Source: Pseudomonadota bacterium (GTDB lineage Bacteria > Pseudomonadota > Gammaproteobacteria > Burkholderiales > Burkholderiaceae_F). Taken from it: a stretch of 64,000 bases of DNA. Of this stretch, positions 38,390-49,964 are shown piece by piece. Location: NCBI GenBank assembly GCA_021842465.1, contig JAKBZN010000016.1:1-64000 (forward strand). Reading direction: 5' to 3'. The position numbers were made by a program, and so were the translations under genes. The number at the start of each line of letters is the position of its first letter. The stretch's first letter is position 1. The notes below the pieces were generated by a model. That model did no database searches and was not told where the DNA came from. It was given only the letters and a program-made list of their open reading frames with translations.

Positions 38390-39376
38390 ATGAACCGGAC
38401 AATGTATACCCGCATCTGCGGAACGGGGTCTGCGCTTCCCGCCCGTGCCGTTTCCAATGAAGAGCTGGTCCGCGAACTCGCCGGCCGCGGCATCGAGACG
38501 TCGGACGAATGGATCGCCACCCGGACCGGGATCCGCCAGCGCCACCTCGCCGAGGCGGGGGTCGGCACGACCGACCTCGCAGCCCGGGCGGCGGTCGCCG
38601 CGCTGGAGCGGGCGGGGTTCGCCGCCGACACGCTGGACCTCATCGTCGTGGCGACATCCACGTCGGATCAGGTGTTCCCGAGCACCGCCTGTTCCGTGCA
38701 GGCGCGGATCGGGGCGGCGGGGGCGGCGGCGTTCGACGTCCAGGCGGCTTGCAGCGGCTTCGTGTACGGACTTTCCCTGGCGGACGCGATGATCCGCAGC
38801 GGGGTGTACCGGCGGGCGCTGGTGATCGGCGCCGAGGTGTTTTCGCGGATCCTCGATTGGAACGATCGCACGACCTGCGTGTTGTTCGGTGACGGCGCCG
38901 GGGCAGTCGTGCTCGAAGCGGCCGATGCGCCGGGGATCCTGGCCAGCCGGATGCGCGCCGACGGCGCGCGCGGCGGCGCGATCCTGACGCTTTCCGCCCA
39001 CCTGGCCGGCGGTGGCGCCTCGGGCGACCCGTTCCTGCGCATGGAGGGCAAGGCGGTGTTCAAGCTCGCGGTCGACGTTCTCGAAGCATCGGCGCGCGAA
39101 GTACTCGCCATGGCGGGCATGCAACCGGCCCAAGTGGACTGGCTGGTGCCGCACCAGGCCAACGTGCGGATCCTCGAAGCCAGCGCGAAGCGGCTCGATC
39201 TGGACCTCGATAAAGTCGTTGTGACGGTGGACCGGCACGGCAACACATCGGCGGCTTCCGTTCCGCTGGCGCTCGATCAGGCGATTCGCGACGGCCGCGT
39301 GCAGCCGGGCCACCACGTTCTTCTGCAGGGCGTGGGCGGCGGCTTCACCTGGGGGTCGGTGCTGGTTCGCATCTAG
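38390..39376 (+). CDS. fabH: Beta-ketoacyl-ACP synthase III
   Basis: 328 aa. It starts fatty-acid synthesis by condensing acetyl-CoA with malonyl-ACP. The catalytic triad is Cys121 ([10 protein letters not shown]), His in [10 protein letters not shown] and Asn in [14 protein letters not shown] 38390 is used; ATG 38402 ([10 protein letters not shown]) is equally possible. It follows plsX by 21 bp. Confidence 0.96.
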   Translation: MNRTMYTRICGTGSALPARAVSNEELVRELAGRGIETSDEWIATRTGIRQRHLAEAGVGTTDLAARAAVAALERAGFAADTLDLIVVATSTSDQVFPSTACSVQARIGAAGAAAFDVQAACSGFVYGLSLADAMIRSGVYRRALVIGAEVFSRILDWNDRTTCVLFGDGAGAVVLEAADAPGILASRMRADGARGGAILTLSAHLAGGGASGDPFLRMEGKAVFKLAVDVLEASAREVLAMAGMQPAQVDWLVPHQANVRILEASAKRLDLDLDKVVVTVDRHGNTSAASVPLALDQAIRDGRVQPGHHVLLQGVGGGFTWGSVLVRI

Positions 39377-39432
39377 CGTCCGGTCAACGAACATCGGGCT
39401 CCGCACACAAGCAACAACCGACAAGACAAACG

Positions 39433-40383
39433 ATGAAACTGGCTTTCGTATTTCCGGGGCAGGGTTCCCAAGCGGTGGGAATGCTGAATTCGTTCGCGGA
39501 CGACGCCGCGGCGCAGGACGTGGTTCGTCGGGCTTCCGATGCGCTGGGACAGGATCTCGGCCGCCTGATCGCCGAGGGGCCCGCCGCGGATCTGGATCGC
39601 ACCGTCAACACCCAGCCCAGCCTGCTTGCCGCATCGGTTGCGATGTTTGCCGCGTGGCGGGCGGCGGGCGGTCCGATGCCGGAGGTATTCGCGGGACACA
39701 GCCTGGGCGAGTATTCGGCCCTGGTCGCCGCCGGCGCCCTGCGCCTGGAAGACGCCGTTCCACTGGTGCGGTTCCGCGCCCAGGCGATGCAGGACGCGGT
39801 GCCGCTCGGGACGAGCGGCATGGCGGCGATCCTGGGCCTGGACGATTCCGCCGTCGGGGCGGTGTGCGCGCGCGCCGCGCAAGAGTCCCCGGGGGCGGTG
39901 GTGGAAGCCGTGAACTTCAACGCGCCGGGCCAGGTCGTGATCGCCGGTCACACCGCGGCGCTGGTCCGCGCCTGCGAACTGGCGCGCGAGGCGGGCGCCA
40001 AGCGCGCGCTGCCGCTGCCGGTATCGGCGGCATTCCACGCTTCGCTGCTCAAGCCGGCCGCCGAACGGCTGCGCGCACGCCTCGCCGAGACGCCGGTGCA
40101 GGCGCCGTCGGTCGCGGTGATGAACAACATCGACGTGGCATGCGAATCCGATCCGGATCGGATCCGTGATGCGCTGGCGCGGCAGGTGGCCGGTCCGGTC
40201 CGGTGGAGCGAGCTCGTGCGCCGCCTCGCCGAACAGGGCGTGACGCACGTCGTCGAGTGCGGCCCTGGAAAGGTGTTGACCGGACTCAATCGGCGCATTG
40301 TTGCGGGAATCACCGCCCTGTCGGTTTCGGATCATTCGAGTCTCGACGAGGTGGTGCGGACCGTTTTGGGAGCCCAGGCATGA
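39433..40383 (+). CDS. fabD: Malonyl-CoA:ACP transacylase
   Basis: 316 aa. It loads malonyl groups on ACP. The N-terminal FVFPGQGSQ motif, active-site Ser90 in AGHSLGEYS, and the catalytic His in VSAAFHASLLKPA are present. The stop overlaps the fabG start (ATGA). Confidence 0.96.
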   Translation: MKLAFVFPGQGSQAVGMLNSFADDAAAQDVVRRASDALGQDLGRLIAEGPAADLDRTVNTQPSLLAASVAMFAAWRAAGGPMPEVFAGHSLGEYSALVAAGALRLEDAVPLVRFRAQAMQDAVPLGTSGMAAILGLDDSAVGAVCARAAQESPGAVVEAVNFNAPGQVVIAGHTAALVRACELAREAGAKRALPLPVSAAFHASLLKPAAERLRARLAETPVQAPSVAVMNNIDVACESDPDRIRDALARQVAGPVRWSELVRRLAEQGVTHVVECGPGKVLTGLNRRIVAGITALSVSDHSSLDEVVRTVLGAQA

Positions 40384-41150
40384 CCGAGTCTTTGGTGTTT
40401 TCACCCGACGCGCTGCGCGGGGAGGTTGCGCTGGTCACCGGCGCTTCGCGCGGGATCGGCCGCGCAATTCTCGAGGCGCTGTCGCAGGCGGGGGCGACCG
40501 TCGTCGGCACGGCGACGACCTCCCAGGGCGCGGACGGGATTTCCCGGCGCATCGCGGAGCAGGGCGGAGCCGGGACGGGCCTGGTACTCGACGTCCGCGA
40601 CCGTGCAGGCTGCGATGCGGCCGTGCAGGAGGTTTCGGAGCGTTTCGGCAGGCTGTCCGTCCTTGTCAATAACGCCGGCATCACCGCCGACACCCTCGCC
40701 ATGCGCCTGCGCGACGAGGAGTGGGATGCCGTGCTCGACACCAATCTCAGCGCCGCGTTCCGGCTGGCGCGCGCCGCGATGCGGGGCATGATCAAGGCCC
40801 GGCATGGGCGGATCATCAACATTTCCTCGGTGGTGGGCTCCGCTGGCAATGCCGGCCAGGCGAACTACGCGGCGGCCAAGGCCGGCCTCGAGGGAATGAC
40901 CCGGTCCCTCGCGCGGGAACTGGGAGGGCGGGGCGTCACCGTGAACTGCGTCGCCCCGGGGTTCATCGAAACCGACATGACGCGGGCGCTCAATCCGCAG
41001 CAGACGCAGGCGCTGCTCGGGCAGATTCCGCTGGCCCGGTTGGGGCAGTCGCAGGAGATCGCCGGAGCGGTGACGTTCCTGGCGTCCAAGGCCGGCGCGT
41101 ACGTGACGGGGGCCGTCCTGCACGTCAACGGCGGCATGTATATGGCGTGA
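40380..41150 (+). CDS. fabG: 3-oxoacyl-ACP reductase
   Basis: 256 aa. NADPH-dependent short-chain dehydrogenase that reduces beta-ketoacyl-ACP. It has the cofactor loop TGASRGIGRAI, NNAG, catalytic Ser in NISSVVGSAGN, and YAAAKAG with Tyr and Lys. The C-terminal HVNGGMYMA is typical FabG. It overlaps fabD by 4 bp. A slightly long N-terminus (about 13 residues before the first strand). Confidence 0.95.
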   Translation: MTESLVFSPDALRGEVALVTGASRGIGRAILEALSQAGATVVGTATTSQGADGISRRIAEQGGAGTGLVLDVRDRAGCDAAVQEVSERFGRLSVLVNNAGITADTLAMRLRDEEWDAVLDTNLSAAFRLARAAMRGMIKARHGRIINISSVVGSAGNAGQANYAAAKAGLEGMTRSLARELGGRGVTVNCVAPGFIETDMTRALNPQQTQALLGQIPLARLGQSQEIAGAVTFLASKAGAYVTGAVLHVNGGMYMA

Positions 41151-41281
41151 CCGGCGGCGGAATCCGCCAAACTGTTAGAATCGCCCGCCCTTTGCGCAAA
41201 AAGGGACGGCACGTTCTCTTTTAGAGGAGGCGCGGACGGTGCACCGCGTTTCCGTGATGAAAGGCACGAGGAGGGGTATTT

Positions 41282-41524
41282 ATGGACAGCATTGAACAGC
41301 GCGTAAAAAAAATCGTGGCCGAGCAGCTCGGCGTGAACGAGGCCGACATCAAGAACGAATCGGCGTTCGTGGATGACCTGGGGGCGGATTCGCTCGACAC
41401 CGTGGAACTGGTGATGGCGCTCGAGGACGAGTTCGAGTGCGAGATTCCGGACGAAGAGGCGGAGAAGATCCGCACGGTGCAGCAGGCGATCGACTACGTC
41501 AACGCCCATCTGAAGAAAGCGTGA
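41282..41524 (+). CDS. acpP: Acyl carrier protein
   Basis: 80 aa, acidic. Carrier of growing acyl chains. The phosphopantetheine site is Ser37 in [13 protein letters not shown], modified by AcpS (also in this window). A strong GAGGAGGGG ribosome site precedes the ATG. A TAGAAT box at 41176-41181 suggests that acpP has a promoter of its own in addition to the operon transcript, in line with its high abundance. Confidence 0.98.
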   Translation: MDSIEQRVKKIVAEQLGVNEADIKNESAFVDDLGADSLDTVELVMALEDEFECEIPDEEAEKIRTVQQAIDYVNAHLKKA

Positions 41525-41540
41525 GGCGGGGTCGGTTTCC

Positions 41541-42779
41541 ATGAGTAGTCAGCATCGCAGGGTAGTCGTTACCGGCCTGGGGATCATTTCTCCCGTCGGC
41601 AACGACGTGCCTGCCGCGTGGTCCAACGTGCTTGCCGGCAAGTCCGGGATCCGACGGATCACGCGCTATGACGCGTCCGCATATCGCTCGCAGATCGCGG
41701 GCGAGGTGCGCGATTTCGAGGTGACGGACTACGTTCCGGCGAAGGAAGTCCGGCGGATGGATGCCTTCATCCATTACGGCGTCGCAGCCTCGGTTCAGGC
41801 CCTGCGCGATTGCGGCCTCGAGATCACCGATGCCAATCGCGAGCGGATCGGTTGCATGGTCGGTTCGGGAATCGGCGGTCTTCCGCTGATCGAGAACAAC
41901 TACGAAGAGGTGATGACCCGGGGGCCGCGGCGCATTTCGCCCTTCCTCATCCCGGGCGCAATCATCAACATGATCGCCGGCAACGTTTCGATCATGTTCG
42001 GGCTCAAGGGACCGAACTTCGCGATCGTATCGGCCTGCACCACGGGATTGCATTCGATCGGCATGGCCGGCCGGCTCATCGAGTCGGGCGATGCCGACGT
42101 CATGCTGGCCGGAGGCGCGGAAAGCACCGTCTGCCCGCTGGGCGTCGGCGGATTCGCCGCGATGCAGGCGCTGTCGACGCGCAACGACGATCCGGAAGGC
42201 GCGAGCCGGCCGTTCGACAAGGATCGCGACGGCTTCGTGCTGGGCGAGGGTGGCGGCGTCCTGGTGCTCGAAGAATACGAACATGCGCGCGCCCGGGGCG
42301 CCCGGATCTACTGCGAGCTGGTGGGCTTCGGCATGACCGCGGATGCCTATCACATGACCGCGCCGGATGTCGACGGACCGCGGCGCTGCATGACGGCAGC
42401 CTTGCGCAGCGCGGGGATCGACGGCACCGCGGTGCAGTATCTCAATGCCCACGGCACCTCGACGCCGCTGGGAGACATCAACGAAACCAATGCGATCAAG
42501 CTCGCCTTCGGCGATGCGGCGCGCAATCTCGTCGTCAATTCGACCAAGTCGATGACCGGACACCTGCTTGGTGGCGCAGGGGGAATCGAGGCGGTGTTCA
42601 CGGCGCTTGCCGTACATCACCAGGTGTCCCCGCCGACCGTCAATCTGCAGAACCCCGATCCCGAATGCGATCTGGATTACTGTGCGAACGAAGCGCGGCC
42701 GATGAAGATCGAGTACGCGATGAAAAACTCCTTCGGGTTCGGCGGAACGAACGGAACCCTGATCTTCAAGCGCGTCTGA
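41541..42779 (+). CDS. fabF: Beta-ketoacyl-ACP synthase II
   Basis: 412 aa. Elongating condensing enzyme. Active-site Cys166 in VSACTTGLHSIG, and the two histidines in YLNAHGTSTPLGD and KSMTGHLLGGAGG. Ends in FGFGGTNGTLIFKR, the glycine-rich loop of the family. It follows acpP by 16 bp, the standard acpP-fabF pair. Confidence 0.97.
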   Translation: MSSQHRRVVVTGLGIISPVGNDVPAAWSNVLAGKSGIRRITRYDASAYRSQIAGEVRDFEVTDYVPAKEVRRMDAFIHYGVAASVQALRDCGLEITDANRERIGCMVGSGIGGLPLIENNYEEVMTRGPRRISPFLIPGAIINMIAGNVSIMFGLKGPNFAIVSACTTGLHSIGMAGRLIESGDADVMLAGGAESTVCPLGVGGFAAMQALSTRNDDPEGASRPFDKDRDGFVLGEGGGVLVLEEYEHARARGARIYCELVGFGMTADAYHMTAPDVDGPRRCMTAALRSAGIDGTAVQYLNAHGTSTPLGDINETNAIKLAFGDAARNLVVNSTKSMTGHLLGGAGGIEAVFTALAVHHQVSPPTVNLQNPDPECDLDYCANEARPMKIEYAMKNSFGFGGTNGTLIFKRV

Positions 42780-42845
42780 GCTGCGATCGGTCGCAACGCC
42801 ATTCGGATTCTTTCGCTTCCGCCCGGCGGAAAGAACGGGGAGAGC

Positions 42846-43202
42846 ATGATCGGAACGGTTTTGATCCTCCATTCCTCGCCGGCGCGAACGCGGTGGTTGC
42901 GATTCGCCGCGGCGGCCACCGGCGGCTTGGCGGTGCCGGTCCTGGCGATCGGCACCGCGATTGCCGGGGTTGCGGCGCTGGCCTGTGCGGGGGTCGGTGT
43001 TGCGTTGGCAGTTCTTGCGCGCAACGGCGGGCCGCGCGGGCCGGTTTCGCTGGCCGGCGCCCGGGCACGGGTGATCGGGCCGGCGCGGATCGTCCTGCGC
43101 TGCGACGCCGGGACGGTTGCCGTCTGGCGCGATGCGGTTGGTGGTACTGCGTTCCGGAGATTGGCCGCCGAGCTGCGGTGGAATCCCGTACGCGGAAACT
43201 AA
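42846..43202 (+). CDS. Small membrane protein, YgfX-like
   Basis: 118 aa. Two hydrophobic helices (about 18-36 and 39-57), then a soluble C-terminal half with RARVIGPARIVLRCDAG and a final WRDAVGGTAFRRLAAELRW. The layout (two helices, then a beta-rich tail ending W-R-D...F-R-R-L) and the place between fabF and rpoE resemble YgfX family proteins. The match is by pattern only. A GGGGAG ribosome site precedes the ATG. The end of the gene carries the possible rpoE promoter. Confidence 0.6.
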   Translation: MIGTVLILHSSPARTRWLRFAAAATGGLAVPVLAIGTAIAGVAALACAGVGVALAVLARNGGPRGPVSLAGARARVIGPARIVLRCDAGTVAVWRDAVGGTAFRRLAAELRWNPVRGN

Positions 43203-43222
43203 TTTTTCGGATCGTGGTCACA
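43194..43222 (+). promoter_or_regulatory. Possible sigma-E-type promoter for rpoE
   Basis: GGAAACT (43194-43200), then an AT-rich run AATTTTT and, about 16 bp on, GGTCA. This resembles the GGAACTT-N16-TCTGA form recognised by RpoE, which often controls its own gene. The -10 match is weak. Confidence 0.35.
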
Positions 43223-43239
43223 ACCCCCAGGCATTTCGA

Positions 43240-43839
43240 ATGAGCGAGCGCGACGCCGACTGGCAATTGGTTCGTCGCGTTCAGCACGGCGACAAGCGTG
43301 CGTTCGAGATATTGGTGGCGAAGTACCAGCGCAAGATTTCAAGGCTGTTGGCGCGCATGATCCGCGATCCATCCGACATCGAAGATGTGACCCAGGAAGC
43401 CTTCATCAAGGCGTATCGCGCCCTGCCGAGCTTCCGCGGCGAAAGCGCCTTCTACACCTGGCTCTACCGGATTGCGATCAATACGGCAAAGAATCATTTT
43501 GCCGCGCAGGGGCGCAAGGCTCCCACGGTGGCCGCCGGCGACTTCGAGGATGGCGACGGCGGTGACGAGCCGTTCGCGCAGCCCGACGTCGATACCCCCG
43601 AGTCCGTCTATCAGTCCCGCCAGATCGGCCTTGCGGTCAATCGGGCGATCGACCAGCTCCCGGAAGAGTTGCGCACGGCGATCGTGCTGCGCGAACTCGA
43701 AGGGTTGAGCTACGACGAAATTGCCGCGGCGATGAACTGCCCGGTCGGAACGGTGCGTTCGCGCATCTTTCGCGCCCGGGAGGCGATCGCGCAGGAACTG
43801 CGCCCGCTATTGGACACACCGCAGGACAAACGCTGGTAA
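43240..43839 (+). CDS. rpoE: RNA polymerase sigma factor RpoE (AlgU type)
   Basis: 199 aa. ECF sigma factor for envelope stress. Region 2 is SRLLARMIRDPSDIEDVTQEAFIKAYRAL and FYTWLYRIAINTAKNH; region 4 is LPEELRTAIVLRELEGLSYDEIAAAMNCPVGTVRSR. Both are close to E. coli RpoE and P. aeruginosa AlgU. It is followed by rseA, rseB and mucD, the intact regulatory module. ATG at 43240, with no strong ribosome site. Confidence 0.96.
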   Translation: MSERDADWQLVRRVQHGDKRAFEILVAKYQRKISRLLARMIRDPSDIEDVTQEAFIKAYRALPSFRGESAFYTWLYRIAINTAKNHFAAQGRKAPTVAAGDFEDGDGGDEPFAQPDVDTPESVYQSRQIGLAVNRAIDQLPEELRTAIVLRELEGLSYDEIAAAMNCPVGTVRSRIFRAREAIAQELRPLLDTPQDKRW

Positions 43840-43866
43840 AAAAAGCAGATCGCAGGGAGACATCAG

Positions 43867-44565
43867 ATGAAAGCGCAACCAACTTCCCCCGGGGCAGCGG
43901 CGGTGCCCGACGGGGAGTTTCTGTCGGCATGGCTCGACGGCGAAGTCGAGCCGGAGTCCGGACACGGCATCGCCCAGGGTCTGTCCAGTAATGCGGCATG
44001 GCGGCGGCGGATCGAGGATTGGACATGGGTGGGTGATGCGTTGCGATCCGAAGAGGTCGCCGCCTTGCATTCCCCGCAGCTTTGCACGCGCATCGTGCGC
44101 GCCTTGGAATCGGAGCCTGCGCTGCTGGCACCGCAGGCGCTGGCCGCGCCGGTTGCGGAGGGAAAGCCGACTCCGTCGCGCTGGGGCCATCGTGCGGCGA
44201 GCGCCGGCGCGATCGCCGCAGCGGCAGCCGTATTGGTGTTCGTGGCGGTTCCCATGTTGCGGGACGGCGGCAGCGGCGTGCCGGGAAGCGGAGTGCGGTC
44301 GGCGGCACCGACGGTGGCGCTGGCGCCCGCTCCGGTCGTCGCCGCCGCGGCTCCGATCCGGAAGCCCGACACGGCGCAAGCCGTGGCGATGGGCGGCTCG
44401 GGCGTCGGCCTCGCGGTCGCCGGCACCGCCGTGCAGGCGATGCGACCGGCGTCGTTCGACGCGGGATGGGGGCCCTACATCGATGCGCATAGCGACTATG
44501 CCGGGTATGGCGTGATGCCGGCTGCGGATGTGATCCTGCGTCCCGACGAGGCTGTCGCGCGTTGA
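43867..44565 (+). CDS. rseA: Anti-sigma-E factor RseA (MucA type)
   Basis: 232 aa. The N-terminal cytoplasmic domain (about 15-62, EFLSAWLDGEVEPE, then WTWVGDALRSEE) binds RpoE. A single membrane helix lies at about 108-128. The periplasmic C-terminal half is Ala/Pro/Val-rich and would contact RseB. Regulated proteolysis of this protein releases RpoE. The stop overlaps the rseB start (TTGA). Confidence 0.92.
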   Translation: MKAQPTSPGAAAVPDGEFLSAWLDGEVEPESGHGIAQGLSSNAAWRRRIEDWTWVGDALRSEEVAALHSPQLCTRIVRALESEPALLAPQALAAPVAEGKPTPSRWGHRAASAGAIAAAAAVLVFVAVPMLRDGGSGVPGSGVRSAAPTVALAPAPVVAAAAPIRKPDTAQAVAMGGSGVGLAVAGTAVQAMRPASFDAGWGPYIDAHSDYAGYGVMPAADVILRPDEAVAR

Positions 44566-45584
44566 CGTCCGCCGTGTCCCGATTCCGCTCCTGGGCGCCG
44601 GTCGTCCTGATCGCGCTTGCCGCATGGGTTCCGTCCGCGCGCGCGGGCGGGGTGGCTACGGCGCCGACGGGGCGGTCCGCACGGTCGGATGCCGGGCTGC
44701 TCGAGGCGATCGAAGCCGCAGCCCAACACGAGGATTTCGTCGGCACCGTCGTGGTGCAGCGTGGCGACGAGGTCGACGCGTCGCGGGTCGTGCATGTCTT
44801 CGACGGCAAGCGTTCCCACGAACGCGTGCTGACGCTGGACGGCCAGCCGCGCGAATTCATCCGCACCGGCGACACGGTGCGCTGTCTCTATCCGCAGTGG
44901 CGGCGGGTCGTCATCCGGCATGAGAATTTGCGCGATTTCCCCGCATTCGCGCATCCCGGTGCGGAGAGCATTCTCCGCCACTACACGCTTCGCCGCGTCG
45001 GTGCCGACCGGGTTGCGGGGATTGCCTGCAACGTGGTCGAACTGGTGCCGAGGGATCGCCTGCGCTATGGCTATCGTCTGTGCGTCGACCCGACGACCGG
45101 CTTGCTGTTCAAGGCGCAGACCCTGAATGCGAGCGGCGCCGTGCTCGAACAGATCGCGTTTACCGACGTACATGTCGGCGGGCCGATCGACCCGGCGCTG
45201 CTCGACCCCTCCTGGCCGACGGCCGGATGGACGGTCGAACAGGCACATGCGCGGGCGACGGCGCTGCGTCAGGAGGGGTGGCACGTCACCGCGCCGAGCG
45301 GCTTCCATCGGCTCGCCGAGGTCGTGCGGCGCTTGATCGGCGTCGGCCCCGCGGGTTCGCGGTCGGCGCTGCAGGCGGTATATTCCGACGGTCTGGCGAC
45401 GATCTCGGTGTTCATCGAGCCCGGTGCCCCGGTATCGGGTTCGCTGCCGGCTGAACAGCGCGGTCCCGTTGCAGCGGTGTCGCGTCAGGTCGACGACGCC
45501 CGGGTCACGGTGGTGGGCGATGTCCCTCCTGCCACGGCGGAATCGGTCGCCGAATCCGTGGTACACCAGTCCGTCTCCCACTGA
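44562..45584 (+). CDS. rseB: Sigma-E regulatory protein RseB (MucB type)
   Basis: 340 aa. Periplasmic sensor that protects RseA from cleavage until it binds lipopolysaccharide or lipid. A signal peptide ends near AARAGG (about 28). The LolA-like domain follows (EDFVGTVVVQRGDEVDASRVVHVFDG; DRLRYGYRLCVDPTTGLLFKAQ), then a smaller C-terminal domain. TTG start at 44562, coupled with rseA by a 4-bp overlap. Confidence 0.92.
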   Translation: MTSAVSRFRSWAPVVLIALAAWVPSARAGGVATAPTGRSARSDAGLLEAIEAAAQHEDFVGTVVVQRGDEVDASRVVHVFDGKRSHERVLTLDGQPREFIRTGDTVRCLYPQWRRVVIRHENLRDFPAFAHPGAESILRHYTLRRVGADRVAGIACNVVELVPRDRLRYGYRLCVDPTTGLLFKAQTLNASGAVLEQIAFTDVHVGGPIDPALLDPSWPTAGWTVEQAHARATALRQEGWHVTAPSGFHRLAEVVRRLIGVGPAGSRSALQAVYSDGLATISVFIEPGAPVSGSLPAEQRGPVAAVSRQVDDARVTVVGDVPPATAESVAESVVHQSVSH

Positions 45585-45617
45585 TCCTTACGGTTTCTTT
45601 CCGGAAAAATCGGATTT

Positions 45618-47084
45618 ATGAAAAACCTCCTTGTCCGTGGTCTGCTGGCGTTCTTCCTGGTCGGCGCGATGCCGCTCTCGCATGCGCAGGAACCCCCGAT
45701 GTCGGGCCCGCCCGACTTTGCCGATCTGGTCGCCAAGACTGCGCCGGCAGTGGTCAACATCCGGACCGCCTCCCGGGTTGCCGTGCCGTCCGGCCCGCAG
45801 TTGCCGTTTTCCGCGCCCAACATGGATCCGAACGATCCGTTCTACAACTTTTTCCACCGACTCCTGCCGCAGCAGCCCGGCGATTCCGGGTCGGGTTCGA
45901 GTGCCGCGCCGGCGCCGCGCACCGAGCGCGAAGTGCCGCGAGGCGTCGGATCGGGATTCCTGATCTCGCCGGACGGATATCTGATCACCAATGCGCACGT
46001 GGTCGAGGGGGCCGACGAGATCACAGTGACGTTCCCGGACAAGCGGGAATTCAAGGGACGGCTCATCGGATCGGACCCGCGTTCGGATGTGGCCTTGGTC
46101 AAGATCGACGGCGGCAAGGATCTGCCGACGCTCAAACTGGGTGATCCGTCCAAATTGCGGGTCGGGGAATGGGTGATCGCGATCGGATCGCCGTTCGACC
46201 TGCAGAACACGGTCACGCACGGGATCGTCAGCGCCATGAACCGCGAGACCGGGGAATTGCTGCCGTTCATCCAGACCGATGCGCCGGTGAACCCCGGAAA
46301 TTCGGGTGGGCCGCTCATCAACATGCGCGGGGAGGTGGTCGGGATCAACTCCCAGATCTTCACCACGTCCGGGTCCTATGCGGGGATTTCCTTCGCCATC
46401 CCGATCGATGAGGCGCAGCGGATCGCCAACATCCTGCGCACCAAGGGCAAGGTCGTTCGCGGCCGGATCGGCGTGCTGATCGGCGAGGTCGATCCCGATG
46501 TCGCCACCGCCATCGGTCTGCCGCGGGCCGAGGGGGCGTCGGTCGCCCAGGTGGAGCCGGATGGACCGGCCCAGAAGGCCGGCGTGCAGGCGGGCGACGT
46601 GATCGTCCGGTTCGCCGGCAAGCCGGTCGAGGATTCGGCGAGCCTGCGGCGCATGGTCGCCGATACCGCGCCGGGGACGCACACGACCTTGACCGTGTGG
46701 CGCAGCGGCGCGGCGAAGGTGTTGGCGGTGGTCGTTGGTGTGATGCCGCAGGAGTCGGGCCAGCCCGGGACGCCCCCGGCGGGTCCCGCGCCGGTGCCGA
46801 AGAAGCCCGATGCGCTCGGGCTGGTGGTGGCGGACCTGTCTTCCGATCAGCGGCAGAGCCTGGGGGTCGCCGGCGGGGTCGTCGTCGAAGCGGCATCCGG
46901 AGCGGCGGGGTCGGCGGGAATCCAGAACGGCGACGTGCTGCTCAATATCGCGAACACGCCGATCCGCGACATGCAGCAGTTCCGCGCCCTGGTCGCCAAG
47001 CTCCGTTTCACCAAGCCGATTCCCGTCCTGGTGCGCCGGGGCGGACAATCGAACTGGGTTGTCCTGAGTCCGTCGGGGAATTAA
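45618..47084 (+). CDS. mucD: Periplasmic serine protease MucD/DegP (Do family)
   Basis: 488 aa. A signal peptide (about 1-25, ending SHAQE) sends it to the periplasm. Trypsin-like domain with catalytic His127 (TNAHVV), Asp157 (RSDVAL) and Ser229 (GNSGGP), then two PDZ domains (about 285-375 and 395-488). It degrades or refolds damaged envelope proteins. Last gene of the rpoE-rseA-rseB-mucD module. A strong hairpin follows at 47138. Confidence 0.95.
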   Translation: MKNLLVRGLLAFFLVGAMPLSHAQEPPMSGPPDFADLVAKTAPAVVNIRTASRVAVPSGPQLPFSAPNMDPNDPFYNFFHRLLPQQPGDSGSGSSAAPAPRTEREVPRGVGSGFLISPDGYLITNAHVVEGADEITVTFPDKREFKGRLIGSDPRSDVALVKIDGGKDLPTLKLGDPSKLRVGEWVIAIGSPFDLQNTVTHGIVSAMNRETGELLPFIQTDAPVNPGNSGGPLINMRGEVVGINSQIFTTSGSYAGISFAIPIDEAQRIANILRTKGKVVRGRIGVLIGEVDPDVATAIGLPRAEGASVAQVEPDGPAQKAGVQAGDVIVRFAGKPVEDSASLRRMVADTAPGTHTTLTVWRSGAAKVLAVVVGVMPQESGQPGTPPAGPAPVPKKPDALGLVVADLSSDQRQSLGVAGGVVVEAASGAAGSAGIQNGDVLLNIANTPIRDMQQFRALVAKLRFTKPIPVLVRRGGQSNWVVLSPSGN

Positions 47085-47137
47085 CGGATAGAATCGTCGG
47101 GCCGCGCGCCTTCCGCGCGGTCGCGAACTCCTTGAAC

Positions 47138-47161
47138 CGGCCGGCCCTCAAGGGCCGGCCG
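47138..47161 (+). terminator. Perfect 11-bp hairpin between mucD and lepA
   Basis: CGGCCGGCCCT / AGGGCCGGCCG around CA, followed by a weak T stretch (CCTTTTC). It could end the mucD transcript. If the TAGAAT at 47089-47094 is a lepA promoter, the hairpin would instead sit in the lepA leader, 13 nt before the start codon. Confidence 0.55.
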
Positions 47162-47174
47162 CGTCCTTTTCGAA

Positions 47175-48964
<1,790 letters not shown>

Positions 48965-48968
<4 letters not shown>

Positions 48969-49942
48969 TGAGCGTGATCACGGCGGTGATCCTCGCCGGG
49001 CTCGGCTTGTATGCGGCCGCGATGGCGTCCGGTCGCCTGCCGACCGACTTTGCGCTGTTCCTGCTGCTTTGCACGGCGGTGAGCGGGATCTACTACCTTG
49101 CCGAATTGACGCTGTTCCGATCCCGGCGGGGCGAGCATGCGAAGCGGGAACTGGCGGAATTCGATCGTCGCAACGGCGAGGCCGGCGCGATTGCTCCAGA
49201 CTCGGTGGCGCGCGAGCGGCGGATGCTGGAGGAACGCCTTGCGGTCCGGCCGTGGTGGGTGGAGTACACCGCGGGCTTTTTTCCGGTCATCGCTGCGGTG
49301 TTCGTGCTGCGCTCGTTCCTCTTCGAGCCGTTCCGCATCCCGTCGGGATCGATGATCCCGACCTTGCGCATCGGCGATCTGATTCTGGTTAACAAGTATC
49401 AATACGGGATTCGCATGCCGGTATGGAACGGGACGCTGATTCCCCTGGGGCATCCGCAGCGGGGCGACGTGATCGTGTTCCGGTTCCCGCTCGACCCGAG
49501 AGAAGATTTCATCAAACGGGTGGTCGGCCTCCCCGGCGATGTGGTCGACTACCGCAGCCACGTGCTCCGGATCAACGGCAAGGTCGTTCCCGAGGCGCCG
49601 ATGGCCCCGTTTTTCGACGCATCGCGGCTGCAGACCTACCGGCAGTATGAGGAGACGCTGGGGACGGTCCGCCACCGCATCATCTGGGGCGGCGGCGACG
49701 GCATTGCGGCGTATCCTGTACCGCAGCACGACGACCCTGGCGCCTGCGTCTACAGTACCGACACGGACGGCGGGGTTCGCTGCACGGTTCCCCCCAACCA
49801 CTATTTCGTGATGGGGGACAATCGGGATAATAGCGAGGACAGCCGATTCTGGGGGTTCGTCCCGGATCGCAATCTGGTCGGGCATGCGGTTTTCATATGG
49901 ATGAATTTCGGCGATGTCAAACGGATCGGTAGGTTCCATTGA
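48965..49942 (+). CDS. lepB: Signal peptidase I
   Basis: 325 aa. Inner-membrane serine protease that removes Sec/Tat signal peptides. Two N-terminal helices (about 3-20, 25-45) and a third (about 97-113) come before the catalytic part, with Ser129 in [10 protein letters not shown] and Lys184 in [12 protein letters not shown]. The [15 protein letters not shown] box is intact. Its end overlaps the open frame of the following small protein. Confidence 0.96.
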
Positions 49943-49964
49943 TCATGGGGGTGTCCGCGCGGTG

